A DNA stretch of 42,955 nucleotides from Gallionella sp. Lineage in GTDB: Bacteria; Pseudomonadota; Gammaproteobacteria; Burkholderiales; Gallionellaceae. The position numbers and the translations under genes were made by a program. The stretch spans positions 1-42,955 of the forward strand of contig JAURZN010000052.1 of NCBI GenBank assembly GCA_030653355.1. Reading direction: 5' to 3'. Of this stretch, positions 27,227 through 36,384 are shown piece by piece (the stretch's first letter is position 1; the number at the start of each line of letters is the position of its first letter). The notes below the pieces were generated by a model that was given only the letters and a program-made list of their open reading frames with translations, searched no databases and was not told the DNA's origin.

Positions 27227-28229
27227 TTAGTGGTCTGTCCCTGATTGTTCCTGATTGTTCCGAGCTGGTAATTGCCTGATAATTCGCTGCGCGTTCATCC
27301 AGGCGCGAGTTTTCCTGGTCGCTGCAATCAGGAATTGGTGGCCCTTCAATGCTATTTTTTAATCCGTTGGGTTCTGCTTTTGAAGCGCTCACCGTTGCTC
27401 TTGCTTGATCGCTGGAGATCGCGGATGGGCTGATTCCTCCGCCGGGCAGGAGTGTCTTTGCCGCATTCAATATGGCATCGGGACTGGGCGTCAGGCTGAT
27501 GAGTTGCCCATCCAGTACTCTCAGCGCGTTATTGCTGGCACTCCTGGCGGTTTGAGCCAGACTAGCGTCGTTCGATTTGGCGTTGCTTACAGACCATGTG
27601 GCTTTTTCATAGGCGTTATTTTGGTTGTTGAGTTTTGCAATGTTTGGCTGGCAATGGCAGTATGACAAGGGCGGAATCGCATTGAGGTCTTCGATGTCTC
27701 TGTCAATCTGGTACAGGGTGCGGCTGGCCTTGTCGTTGATGCAGGATAGCGCCTGAATTCCGGCCTGATAGATTTCTGTCTGTGCGATGGGTGCAAAGAG
27801 TGAAGAGCCAACATAGGTGGCACCCGAAGCAAGAGCCAGATTTTTCATCGCGTGCGCATGGCTGCCATAAAGCCCATATCCTGCAGCTGCCAAGCCCAAA
27901 CCGAATGTCGTTACCCCCAAGACCCGGTTGGTTTGCAGGCTGGAATTTCTCTTGCTTTCCAGGAGTTGTAGTTTTGCATTGGTTTCTTTAACAACAGCGG
28001 TTAATGCCGACATGTTTTTCGGTGCATCAGCCGTAATTTGATCTGGAGCCAGCATTCCGACTGTCGGATTGAAAAAGGTGCTGCAGCCCGTCATACAAAG
28101 AGACGTGGAGATTACAATTATCTTATGGAAATTGAAAAACGTTGGTTTGTAATGAATAAGTTGCCGAATAATCTGGCTGGTTTGGAATAGAACACAGCTT
28201 ACGGGTGAAGCCGATAAAATCGCAGGCAT
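27210..28229 (-). CDS. Putative lipoprotein of unknown function
   Basis: A 339-residue frame. A lipobox-like stretch, ISTSLCMTGCS, places a lipidated Cys near residue 48, which is too far from the first Met for a normal signal peptide. No ATG, GTG or TTG with a ribosome binding site lies just before HKIIVIS, so the start at 28229 is uncertain and may reflect a change upstream. After the Cys come a short hydrophobic Gly/Ala-rich stretch (~105-140), a CHC motif (~192-194) and a Ser/Ala-rich low-complexity C-terminus. The last residues are encoded by a segment sharing 12 bases (27230-27241) with the repeat cluster at 40729-40740. I do not recognise a family. Confidence 0.6.
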   Translation of the reverse strand: MPAILSASPVSCVLFQTSQIIRQLIHYKPTFFNFHKIIVISTSLCMTGCSTFFNPTVGMLAPDQITADAPKNMSALTAVVKETNAKLQLLESKRNSSLQTNRVLGVTTFGLGLAAAGYGLYGSHAHAMKNLALASGATYVGSSLFAPIAQTEIYQAGIQALSCINDKASRTLYQIDRDIEDLNAIPPLSYCHCQPNIAKLNNQNNAYEKATWSVSNAKSNDASLAQTARSASNNALRVLDGQLISLTPSPDAILNAAKTLLPGGGISPSAISSDQARATVSASKAEPNGLKNSIEGPPIPDCSDQENSRLDERAANYQAITSSEQSGTIRDRPLIKLAT

Positions 28230-28440
28230 GTTGTCCCCTAGATAATAGATTATTGGCTGGTTTTGTATATTGCAGGGTATGGTTGTAACCGTGGCCGGTC
28301 AATAGGCCAAACGGTCTATGTGCTTCAGGGGGCGTGTCATGATCGGTTTTCCTTGTTCGCTGGCGTAATCACCATTGCGCCAGCGCCTGAGTGGGCTACA
28401 CTTGCCTTTCCTTTTGAACAATACCGAGTGGAATATATCG

Positions 28441-29100
28441 ATGGAAAAAGATTTTTGGCTGGAGCGCTGGGAACGGGAAGAAACCGGGTTTCACCAGCAA
28501 GAGATTAATCCCTATTTGCGCCAATTCTGGCAGGAACTGCATCAGGTTCAGGGGGGCGAGATATTTGTGCCGCTGTGCGGTAAAAGTCTCGATATGCTAT
28601 GGCTCAGATCTCAGGGGTGCGCTGTGTTGGGCGTGGAACTCAGTCCTGTCGCGGTGCAGGCGTTCTTTGAGGAAAGCGGATATAAGCCGGATCATGGCGT
28701 TGGTGAAAAATTTGATTACTGCGAAGCGGATCGCATGCGCATACTGTGTGGTGATTTTTTCGACCTGAGCCAGGAGGACTTGAAAAAAGTACACTCGGTA
28801 TATGACCGCGCATCCATGGTCGCCTTGCCACCGGAAATGCGTGTACGCTATGTGCGCCACCTGGTCAGTGTCTTGCCGCCTGCAACACAGATACTGCTCA
28901 TCACATTAGATTACCCCCAGGCAGAAATGGACGGCCCGCCGTTTGCATTATCCGGCGGAGAAATCGAGGCGCTCTACGGTGAATACGCAGAAATTCGCCT
29001 GCTGGCGCAGTGCGATGTACTGGCGGGTAACCCGCGCTTTGCGGCGCGCGGCCTGAGCCGCCTGCATGAAAGTATCTTTTTGCTGACACTCAACGCGTAA
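28441..29100 (+). CDS. tpm: Thiopurine S-methyltransferase-like enzyme
   Basis: A 219-residue SAM-dependent methyltransferase beginning MEKDFWLERWEREETGFHQ, the N-terminal signature of bacterial TPMT. FVPLCGKSLDMLWL is the SAM-binding loop and GVELSPVAVQAFF the acidic loop after strand beta2. Bacterial members methylate selenite, tellurite or thiol compounds; the native substrate here is unknown. ATG 28441 gives the usual family length; the open frame from 28375 adds an unrelated leader. The gene stands alone between two minus-strand genes. Confidence 0.93.
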   Translation: MEKDFWLERWEREETGFHQQEINPYLRQFWQELHQVQGGEIFVPLCGKSLDMLWLRSQGCAVLGVELSPVAVQAFFEESGYKPDHGVGEKFDYCEADRMRILCGDFFDLSQEDLKKVHSVYDRASMVALPPEMRVRYVRHLVSVLPPATQILLITLDYPQAEMDGPPFALSGGEIEALYGEYAEIRLLAQCDVLAGNPRFAARGLSRLHESIFLLTLNA

Positions 29101-29116
29101 ATACAGGCCTTGCCGT

Positions 29117-29153
29117 CGGCATCACTTTGCCGGAACAAAATAGTGTGATGCCG
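29117..29153. terminator. Possible bidirectional terminator hairpin
   Basis: A 9-bp perfect stem, CGGCATCAC (29117-29125) with GTGATGCCG (29145-29153), lies between the converging tpm gene and the 953-residue gene. No long T run follows on either side. Confidence 0.45.
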
Positions 29154-29175
29154 GCCCATTTGAAAGCCGGAACAT

Positions 29176-32037
29176 TCAGAACCCGACCAGATCGTCGACC
29201 GGCAGTGCGAGCGGCGCGCCGGTGATGCGTTCCAGCGTCTTGCTGATGATGTCAATATTGTTGTCGAAGCCGCCATGCGATGCGCTTACGATCTTGTCGG
29301 GTTTATCGCTGCCGTTGCCACGCCGCGTGAGGATTTTATCTTCGTGGTGGACGGTAAGGCGACTCTTCAGTTTGCTGATTTCCGCAGCATTGCGCCAGTT
29401 GGTAAGGGCTTCAGCGGTGCTTGATGAACCGTTCCAGCCTGAATAATGCGGGTTGTAAACGTTTTCCAGGCCGAGGACAGGCATGCGTAAATCTGCCTCC
29501 AGCGCGTTGGAAACGAAGTAGAGCAGGGATTTCTGGTAGATATACGCCACATTGTCATCCTGCTCGCGCTGATCTGCCAGTATGTCCATATGCAGTTTTT
29601 TCATGATTTCGGCTTGGGGTGCATAGTGCCGGTTGGCAAAGGCGACGGTGCAAGCCGGTGCGTACAGATGGACGGATTTGACATGGTCTATCAGATTCTT
29701 CTGCGCCAGATTGCCGAGTAATCTGCCCAGGGCGATGGAGCCGGCGGAATGGCCCATGAGGTGTATCTCGAAGGCGTCTCCCCAGCTACCGGATAGCGAA
29801 CGCAGTGCTTCGGTCAGCAGGTCGCCGCCTCGTCCGCTGTCCGCCGCGAGTTCGGCGTTTTCCTTCATTTCGCTCCACAGCGGGCGAGCGAGTGGACGAC
29901 CTATGGTTTTTTCGATGACGGGATCGGTAATCTTGTCGTTCAGCCAGTCGCGTGCTCCCCCCGCTTTGCCTGCCGCGCCGGAAGCGGATTTATCCGCCAG
30001 AATGTTACCCAGCGATTCGAGCAGCCCACTCTTCCATATCAGGAACAGGGGATAACAGCCGTTGCCGAGGAAATAGCGTCCCATCGCCTGAGCCCGTTGT
30101 ATTGCGGCTTTTTCACTGTTGAGTCCGCCGTGTGCATAGATCACCAGACGTTTTTTCTCGTACGCGTTTTTCCGGAACCAGTCGTCCGGCAGAACGCACG
30201 CCTGATTCTGCAGGGTGCGCGTCACGCCATCCAGTTTGTCGTAGCGACTGACGCAGCCATTGTTGCCCAGCACGATGCTGTGCTGATAGGCTGTTGCTTC
30301 GTCCCACCAGTTGGCTCGGGTGGCAGCGGCGGCAGCGCCCGACACTTCTCCGCCGGCAAGGCGGCCCGAAACGACTCCCGGCACACCCATTGCGGCGACC
30401 CAGACGTCCATGGCATGCGTTATCCAGTCGGCATAGCTGATCACGGCGAATCCGCCGACGCCCCACTGATCGCCCCAGGAGTTCTGGATTACGAAGCCGA
30501 TGCGGTTGTAACCCACCAGCGCGAAGGCGTGCCCGCCGCTGCGTGAGGGATAGCCGTCATAGGCGATCACCGGGAGGGTGGCGTGGGAAGCAGGCGATTT
30601 GTCGCTGGTCTTGACCACATCCCATCCCTTATGGGTATAGGATGAAGCGTATATTGCGCCGACTTCCAGGATGGCTGCCTGCAAGTCGGTGATAGCCTGA
30701 GGGTCTATGCGGTAATATACCCCCAGCGTCCGTTCCGCCGCATCACTGTCCCAGCCGGATGTCGGCAGCGTGTCGTCTCCTCCGGCGTAAGGCCATATGG
30801 ATTCCAGGCAGACACCGTTGTGATACCAGCCCTTGAGCGCGCCCCGACAGCTTGAGCCGTCATAGTTCTCGCCCTCGTATTCATCGAAACGCCGGGCAAA
30901 TTTGTACAGCATGCGCGGGCTGACCGATTCGAGCTTTTTGGGCATTCCGGCAGACCGCCAGCGCAGGTAGTTGATCACGCAGGCCAGTCCGAAACCGGTG
31001 CATGCGCCTTCCTGACCCTGATCCAGAATGAGCCCGGCCTGGGTATAGCTGCCCATGAAATGCCGGATGTCGTCATCCGCTGGAAATGCCTGCGGCAGAG
31101 AATGCGGCGGCGGCATGTATTGCCGGTCGCGCAGATCTGCCGGGTCACGCGTTACATTGAGGGTTGCGCGCCGTGCCGTGACCGGAGCTGCTGCCCTGGC
31201 GCGCGCAGCGACGAGCGGTTGCGCGGCCCAGATTTTCTGCGCCATGCGGAAGGTTTCGGAAAAGCGCGCAAGCCCGTGGCTGCCGCCATTGACTACTTTG
31301 CGCGCTGCCTTCAGGTCGCCTTTGGCCAGCGCTTTGATCAGTCTGTCCCGGTGCGCATCAAGATAGGCGGCCAGCAGGCAGGCGGCCACTTCCGGCGCGC
31401 AGGCGCAATCCGGGTTGTCTGCCAGCGAAATATCGAGCAGCTTGCCGAATTTTTCGTAGTTATCCCGTCCGGTTAATTGTACAAAGCCCCGCCCGCGATA
31501 GCGCGCGCCGTCGCCTGAATTTTTGTTGCCCAGCTTGTATTCGTAGGCGCTGAAAGCGGCCTGTCCGGGCAGCGTATTAAAATGGGAAGGCAATTCGGCG
31601 ATGGGCACGAAACCCTCGGTCTCGGCGCGTATTGTGCCCAGCGCGGCGCTGATCATATTTGCATCGGTCAGGTTGAAGGCGGCCAGTGCAGCTGTCACAT
31701 AAGGCAGATTTCTGGAAATATTGGATGTCTTGGTATAGGGAAATAACTTGTTCACCAAGGCGCTATCGACGCTGACATCCAGTTTGCTGGCGGGTGTGAT
31801 GCCCAGAGCGGACAAGGTGCGCGGCCCGGCGATGCCATCCGCCACCAGACCCACGCCGGACTGCCAGGCCCGCAGCGCCGTCTGAGTGTCGGCGTTGAAA
31901 TCATCGCCAGTGGCCAAACCAGCATAAGCCGCTGCCCCTGCGCCCAGCGCTTTGCGCAAGGCCACTTTCAGCCCGGCGACATCCGCGCCGACGTTACCCC
32001 GCATCAGCAGTATCGTTTTGATGTCCACATTTGCCAT
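29176..32037 (-). CDS. Multidomain protein: PG-binding, GH19/lysozyme-like, papain-like peptidase and alpha/beta hydrolase
   Basis: A 953-residue protein without a signal peptide. Four parts can be read. (1) A PG_binding_1-like domain (~10-78; TQTALRAWQSGVGLVADGIAG). (2) A GH19/lysozyme-like domain (~90-270) with a probable catalytic Glu at 139 in TIRAETEGF and the RYRGRGFVQLTGRDNYEKFG segment. (3) A C1A papain-like peptidase (~300-550): oxyanion Gln Q340 and Cys C346 in LDQGQEGACTGFG, six residues apart as in papain, His H503 in GGHAFALVGYN, Asn N519 in IQNSWGDQWG. (4) An alpha/beta hydrolase domain (~625-945) with oxyanion loop YAHGGLNS, nucleophile elbow GHSAGS (S764) and a candidate His at 921 (SASHGGFDNN). 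All expected catalytic residues are present. AGAGGAAAA precedes the ATG. It is single and surrounded by unrelated genes. A secreted, envelope-degrading effector is an inference. Confidence 0.85.
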   Translation of the reverse strand: MANVDIKTILLMRGNVGADVAGLKVALRKALGAGAAAYAGLATGDDFNADTQTALRAWQSGVGLVADGIAGPRTLSALGITPASKLDVSVDSALVNKLFPYTKTSNISRNLPYVTAALAAFNLTDANMISAALGTIRAETEGFVPIAELPSHFNTLPGQAAFSAYEYKLGNKNSGDGARYRGRGFVQLTGRDNYEKFGKLLDISLADNPDCACAPEVAACLLAAYLDAHRDRLIKALAKGDLKAARKVVNGGSHGLARFSETFRMAQKIWAAQPLVAARARAAAPVTARRATLNVTRDPADLRDRQYMPPPHSLPQAFPADDDIRHFMGSYTQAGLILDQGQEGACTGFGLACVINYLRWRSAGMPKKLESVSPRMLYKFARRFDEYEGENYDGSSCRGALKGWYHNGVCLESIWPYAGGDDTLPTSGWDSDAAERTLGVYYRIDPQAITDLQAAILEVGAIYASSYTHKGWDVVKTSDKSPASHATLPVIAYDGYPSRSGGHAFALVGYNRIGFVIQNSWGDQWGVGGFAVISYADWITHAMDVWVAAMGVPGVVSGRLAGGEVSGAAAAATRANWWDEATAYQHSIVLGNNGCVSRYDKLDGVTRTLQNQACVLPDDWFRKNAYEKKRLVIYAHGGLNSEKAAIQRAQAMGRYFLGNGCYPLFLIWKSGLLESLGNILADKSASGAAGKAGGARDWLNDKITDPVIEKTIGRPLARPLWSEMKENAELAADSGRGGDLLTEALRSLSGSWGDAFEIHLMGHSAGSIALGRLLGNLAQKNLIDHVKSVHLYAPACTVAFANRHYAPQAEIMKKLHMDILADQREQDDNVAYIYQKSLLYFVSNALEADLRMPVLGLENVYNPHYSGWNGSSSTAEALTNWRNAAEISKLKSRLTVHHEDKILTRRGNGSDKPDKIVSASHGGFDNNIDIISKTLERITGAPLALPVDDLVGF

Positions 32038-32240
32038 TTTGTTTTCCTCTATAAAGGTGATTTAACAACCATAAACATTGAGTTAACCATCAGGACGGGG
32101 GGCGGAAGTCTGAGTTTGTGGCATTCTGGGCAATGGATTTGCTTTGCACAATAGGCCGGAATGCCTATGTATTCAGGCATAGGGATGCGGATTTACCGCG
32201 CTGAATCGCTCGATATAGGTGGAAGTGCGCAGGGGCGCGT

Positions 32241-32246
32241 TATAAT
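32241..32246 (+). promoter_or_regulatory. Candidate -10 element before djlA
   Basis: A perfect TATAAT stands 51 bases upstream of the preferred djlA start. No convincing -35 box is visible. Confidence 0.35.
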
Positions 32247-32296
32247 GTGTTCCCTTGTCGTGCTGGTTTTCGCTTAATTTTCATTCTGGAGTTGTC

Positions 32297-33070
32297 TTGT
32301 TTAAACTCATTGGTTTTATTGCGGGTTATTATTTTTTAGGGTTTTTCGGGGCGCTGCTCGGGCTGTTCGCCGGGGCATTTTTTGATCGCATCAGGGCGTA
32401 TGGTTCAGGTGCGATCAACCCCTTACAGAACGCATTGCGTCAGACCGTTTTTCTTGAGACGGTGTTCATTTCGATGGGCAAGCTGGCCAAGGCTGACGGG
32501 CATGTTTCTCAGGACGAGATCGCACATGTCGAGCAGTTCATGCAAAAACTGGGCATGACTGAGACGCATCGATCACAGGCTATCGCTTCGTTCAAACAGG
32601 GAGCTGCGCCGGATTTTGACATCGCGCCGACCTATCAGCGCTTCCAGGCTGTTTGCGGGCACACTAAGAACCTGAAGCAAATGTTGCTGGTTTATCTGAT
32701 CGTGATGGCGTTGGCGGACGGGCATTTCCATCCGGCGGAAGAAGCCTTGCTCACCGACATCGCCGCTCGCCTCGGCTATGATCAGGCCGCGTTCCGGCAG
32801 TTGATGGACATGGTGCTGAATCAATCCCATTTTGCCGGCGGGCAGGCCAGTGCCGCTGATGCACTGGACGATGCCTATAAGGCGCTGGGTGTCAGTAAAG
32901 ACAGCACGGATGCCGAGATTAAGCGCGCCTATCGCAAGCTGATCAGTCAATATCACCCTGACAAGCTGATCGGGCAAGGCATGCCGGAAGACATGATCGC
33001 CATGGCGACCGAGCAGGCCAAGGAGATTCAGCTTGCCTACGATATGATCAAGAAGAACCGTAACATCTGA
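32297..33070 (+). CDS. djlA: Co-chaperone DjlA-like protein (TerB and J domains)
   Basis: A membrane-anchored DnaK co-chaperone. From TTG 32297, with CTGGAG five bases upstream, the protein has 257 residues. It has an N-terminal Gly/Phe-rich membrane helix (~1-28), a TerB-like helical domain (~50-170; MGKLAKADGHVSQDEI, ALADGHFHPAEEALL) and a C-terminal J domain with the essential HPD in YRKLISQYHPDKL (~228). The open frame from 32255 adds 14 residues before the anchor and is less likely. DjlA lacks the Gly/Phe and zinc regions of DnaJ, as here. Confidence 0.9.
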   Translation: MFKLIGFIAGYYFLGFFGALLGLFAGAFFDRIRAYGSGAINPLQNALRQTVFLETVFISMGKLAKADGHVSQDEIAHVEQFMQKLGMTETHRSQAIASFKQGAAPDFDIAPTYQRFQAVCGHTKNLKQMLLVYLIVMALADGHFHPAEEALLTDIAARLGYDQAAFRQLMDMVLNQSHFAGGQASAADALDDAYKALGVSKDSTDAEIKRAYRKLISQYHPDKLIGQGMPEDMIAMATEQAKEIQLAYDMIKKNRNI

Positions 33071-33093
33071 GCACTTCCCTGCCGCCTTATTAC

Positions 33094-33126
33094 GCGTAGC
33101 GCAAGTACAGTCAGTGTGCGCTACGC
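33094..33126. repeat. Perfect 10-bp inverted repeat between djlA and rlmM
   Basis: GCGTAGCGCA (33094-33103) is followed, 13 bases later, by TGCGCTACGC (33117-33126). It lies between converging genes and may act as a terminator in both directions, although no T run follows. Confidence 0.5.
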
Positions 33127-33179
33127 AGCTGGTTTTGGGTCGCTATGCGAGTTGACAGCTATGCGAGTTCAGCAGCCTG

Positions 33180-34658
33180 TTAGCGGTTCTTGGTTTTGGT
33201 CAGAAATACGGTGATTTCTTCGCGGTCGTGGTAGAGCTGTTTCGCCATGAGTTTGTAACTGATGCCTTCTTCGTCCAGACGGCTGCGTATGCCGCCCAGC
33301 GCGGCATCCAGCGCGGTGACGCGCTGTTTCATCGGCAGCTTCAGATTGAAGATCGCGTGTTTGCACCAGCCTGCCACGAACCATGCGCCTACCAGTTCGG
33401 CGACTTTGGCGGGCTTTTCGACCATGTCACAGATCAACCAGTCCACCGCCTTGCGCGGCGCGAATTTAAAGCCATCCTGCCTGAGATGTTCGACCAGCGG
33501 GTGTTTTGCCAGCACGCCCTTCATCGGGCCGTTGTCCACCGCCGTGACGCGGATGCCGCGACTGACCATCTGCCATGTCCAGCCGCCGGGAGCGGCACCC
33601 AGATCAACTGCGGTCATGCCGGCGCGCAGCAAACGTGTCTGTTCGCTTTTATCCATGAACGTCTCGATGGCTTCGGCCAGTTTCAGCGTAGAGCGGCTCG
33701 GTGCTTCGGCGGGTATGGACTGACGCGCTATCCCCATCAGGGCTGCCGAGCTGTTGTAGGGATCGCTGCTGCCGATCAGTACGGAGGCTTTGTCGGGGAA
33801 GAAAATGTGCAAACGCGCTGATTTGACATCATCCAGCAAGCGTCCCTGTTCGCGCAGTGCCGTTTCCAGCAGGGGTTGAAAACGCCGTACGAAGGCGGAC
33901 AGGGTCTTGCCGTCGTTGGTGTCCGGGACTTCCAGCCACAGTGCGCCAAAATTTCCGGGCAGCGCGGCGATTGCGTTGAGTATCGGTGTCAGGCGGTCAC
34001 GATCCGGCAATGCATCTATGGTGTGGTGCAGGCGAATCAGCTGGCGCGCGAAAATCAGTTCACGGAATGACAGGGCTTGCTCGTTGAGTGTGACGACGGC
34101 GTAACCGCTGTTGTTAATGATGTCGGATTGTTCGGCGATGACAGGCTTGTGTTGGCGTGCCTGACGCAGCGTCTCCTGTGCGCAATCCTGCTCGAAGCCG
34201 GCACGGCAATACAGCAGCCATTGCGTGAGTGAGGGCGTTTGAGTTCCGGAAGTACGCGGTTTGGTCGCGTTTTCCTGTGCGGGAATAGTCGGCTTTGTTG
34301 AAGCGACATTCAGGCTCAGGAGTCGGGTTAGTTTGGTGCCGACGCGCCGCGGTTTAACCGCATTTGTCTCCACAGCCGCGTTACGTGAATTTTGTTTGCC
34401 CGGGGCTTTGGATGCAGCATGGCGCGGCTTGAGCGCATCACCCCGTTCGGGTGCGGGCATCTTCGCTGAACCGCCGCGCGGGTGTGGTTTTGCGGTTGTC
34501 TTGTCCGCAGCGCGTCGCGGTTTTTCGGCAACGGCTTTTACCGAAACCCTGCCTGTCTTTGGTGTCGTTTTAACTCCGGCACGACGCGGCTTTAGCGCAT
34601 CGTCCTTCGCGGAAACATCTCCCGGATTTGTCTTTTTTATCGTTTTCATGGCGCGCAT
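33180..34658 (-). CDS. rlmM: 23S rRNA C2498 2'-O-ribose methyltransferase RlmM with N-terminal extension
   Basis: RlmM methylates C2498 of 23S rRNA. The family core starts near residue 145 (LLYCRAGFEQDCAQETL), has the THUMP-like region and then the Rossmann methyltransferase with AVDLGAAPGGWTWQM (~360) and DWLICDMVEKPAKVAEL. The usual protein has about 350-360 residues; here about 140 extra residues precede the core. They are Lys/Arg/Pro/Ala-rich with repeated KPRRA-type blocks (LKPRRAG, EKPRRAA, LKPRHAA, VKPRRVG), so they are probably disordered and may bind RNA. Starts at 34658 and 34649 are both possible; neither has a clear ribosome binding site. Confidence 0.9.
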   Translation of the reverse strand: MRAMKTIKKTNPGDVSAKDDALKPRRAGVKTTPKTGRVSVKAVAEKPRRAADKTTAKPHPRGGSAKMPAPERGDALKPRHAASKAPGKQNSRNAAVETNAVKPRRVGTKLTRLLSLNVASTKPTIPAQENATKPRTSGTQTPSLTQWLLYCRAGFEQDCAQETLRQARQHKPVIAEQSDIINNSGYAVVTLNEQALSFRELIFARQLIRLHHTIDALPDRDRLTPILNAIAALPGNFGALWLEVPDTNDGKTLSAFVRRFQPLLETALREQGRLLDDVKSARLHIFFPDKASVLIGSSDPYNSSAALMGIARQSIPAEAPSRSTLKLAEAIETFMDKSEQTRLLRAGMTAVDLGAAPGGWTWQMVSRGIRVTAVDNGPMKGVLAKHPLVEHLRQDGFKFAPRKAVDWLICDMVEKPAKVAELVGAWFVAGWCKHAIFNLKLPMKQRVTALDAALGGIRSRLDEEGISYKLMAKQLYHDREEITVFLTKTKNR

Positions 34659-34730
34659 TGTGGCACAGGTTTGGGGGGTAAGCGTGAAGGTGGTAATATC
34701 GGCGACTATTTTTTTGTGGTTTTAAGGGTA

Positions 34731-35387
34731 ATGAGCAAGCGCTACGATTTGATTGTGTTCGATTGGGATGGCACGGTGATGGACTCGACGGCGATTATCG
34801 CAGGCTCGATTCAGTCCGCCTGTCGCGATCTGGGTTTGACGGTTCCCGACGATGAGACTGCGCGTCATGTGATTGGTCTGGGGCTGGAGCAGGCACTGCG
34901 CCATGCCGTGCCGGATGCGCCGGAGACGATGTATGCACCGCTGGTGGAACGTTACCGCCATTATTTTCTGGCACAGGATCAGGCGATACCTTTGTTCGAG
35001 GGCGCGCGTGAGACCATCGCGGAGCTGCACGAGGCGGGTTATGCGCTGGGTGTGGCCACCGGCAAGAGCCGTGCGGGGCTGGAAAGGGCGCTGGAATCCA
35101 GTGACATGAAGCGCTATTTTCACGCCACGCGCACGGCCGACCAGACTTTTTCCAAGCCGAATCCGGCGATGCTGTTTGAACTGATGGAAGAGCTGGCGGT
35201 CAGTGCAGAGCGCACGTTGATGGTGGGTGATACCACGCACGATGTGTTGCTGGCGCAGAACGCCGGGGTGGATGCGCTGGCGGTTGCGTTTGGCGCGCAT
35301 CCGCCAGCGCAATTGCTGGCATTGCAACCGCTCGCGCTGCTGGATGATTTCGTGCAATTGCGTGCCTGGTTCAAGGCCAACGCTTAA
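34731..35387 (+). CDS. HAD-superfamily phosphatase (phosphoglycolate phosphatase-like)
   Basis: A 218-residue HAD subfamily IA hydrolase. Motif I is FDWDGTVMDS with the nucleophile and acid/base Asp residues; motif II Thr lies in GVATGKSRAG, motif III Lys in SKPNPAML, motif IV in MVGDTTHDVLLA. Substrate is unknown; Gph and pyrophosphatase-like members share these motifs. AAGGG upstream sets ATG 34731; the open frame from 34671 is longer but overlaps a region without a ribosome binding site. It is 25 bases upstream of the S49 peptidase gene, a common pairing in betaproteobacteria. Confidence 0.87.
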   Translation: MSKRYDLIVFDWDGTVMDSTAIIAGSIQSACRDLGLTVPDDETARHVIGLGLEQALRHAVPDAPETMYAPLVERYRHYFLAQDQAIPLFEGARETIAELHEAGYALGVATGKSRAGLERALESSDMKRYFHATRTADQTFSKPNPAMLFELMEELAVSAERTLMVGDTTHDVLLAQNAGVDALAVAFGAHPPAQLLALQPLALLDDFVQLRAWFKANA

Positions 35388-35412
35388 CCGTTTAATTAAC
35401 TAAGGAAGCAAT

Positions 35413-36357
35413 ATGTCTGAACAGAATTGGGAACGCGGCGTGCTGGAGAAACTGGCGATGTCGGCGGTACAGGAGCAGCGTCGCGCGCGGCACTGGAGTA
35501 TTTTTTTCAAGGTGCTGACTTTCGGCTACCTGTTCATCATGCTGTTCATCTTTATGGGCTGGTTCGACAAGAGCGAAGCGGCATTGAGTGCCGGCAAGCA
35601 TACCGCGCTGGTGGATATGCAGGGCGTGATTGCGGCGGATAGCGTGGCGAGTGCCGATAATCTGATTCCCAGTCTGCAGGAAGCGTTTCAGGACAAGGGG
35701 ACGCAAGGGGTGATCCTGCGTATCAACAGCCCCGGCGGCAGTCCGGTGCAGGCCGGGCAAATCAACGATGAGATACGTCGCTTGCGCGCCAAGTACCCGG
35801 CGATTCCATTGTATGTGGTGGTCGAGGATATTTGCGCGTCCGGCGGCTATTACGTGGCGGCGGCGGCGGACAAGATTTTTGTCGACAAGGCCAGCCTGAT
35901 CGGTTCCATCGGTGTGTTGATGGATGGTTTCGGCTTTACCGGAACGATGGAGAAGCTGGGCGTGGAACGTCGGCTGGTTACCGCCGGTTCCAACAAGGGC
36001 TTCATGGATCCGTTCTCGACGGTACGTCCCGAGCAGCAGGAATATGCCAAACAGATGCTGGGTCAGATACACCAACAGTTCATCGATGTGGTCAGGCAGG
36101 GGCGCGGCAAGCGTCTCAAGGAAACGCCGGATACCTTCAGCGGTCTGGTGTGGAATGGTCAGGCGGGTGTGGCTATGGGTCTGGCAGATGGTTACGGCAG
36201 CGTGGAATCGGTGGCGCGTGATGTCATCAAGGCCGAGCATATCGTTGACTTTACCGTCAAGGAAGGATTCGCGGACAGGCTGGCGAAGCGCTTTGGCGCG
36301 GGCGTGGCGAGTGCGATCAGCTTTTCAACACAGAGCGGATTGGCGCTGCGTTATTAA
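35413..36357 (+). CDS. sppA: Signal peptide peptidase SppA-type (S49) serine protease
   Basis: A 314-residue short-form S49 peptidase with one membrane helix (~31-50) and a periplasmic catalytic domain. The Ser nucleophile is S143 in EDICASGGYYVAAAAD and the general-base Lys is probably K194 in GSNKGFMDPF, a spacing like that of Bacillus SppA. INSPGGSPVQAG is the conserved binding loop. Members degrade leftover signal peptides and other membrane peptides. TAAGGAAG precedes ATG 35413. Confidence 0.9.
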   Translation: MSEQNWERGVLEKLAMSAVQEQRRARHWSIFFKVLTFGYLFIMLFIFMGWFDKSEAALSAGKHTALVDMQGVIAADSVASADNLIPSLQEAFQDKGTQGVILRINSPGGSPVQAGQINDEIRRLRAKYPAIPLYVVVEDICASGGYYVAAAADKIFVDKASLIGSIGVLMDGFGFTGTMEKLGVERRLVTAGSNKGFMDPFSTVRPEQQEYAKQMLGQIHQQFIDVVRQGRGKRLKETPDTFSGLVWNGQAGVAMGLADGYGSVESVARDVIKAEHIVDFTVKEGFADRLAKRFGAGVASAISFSTQSGLALRY

Positions 36358-36384
36358 CAGGCCGGCAGTGTAGAATTTGCAGGC

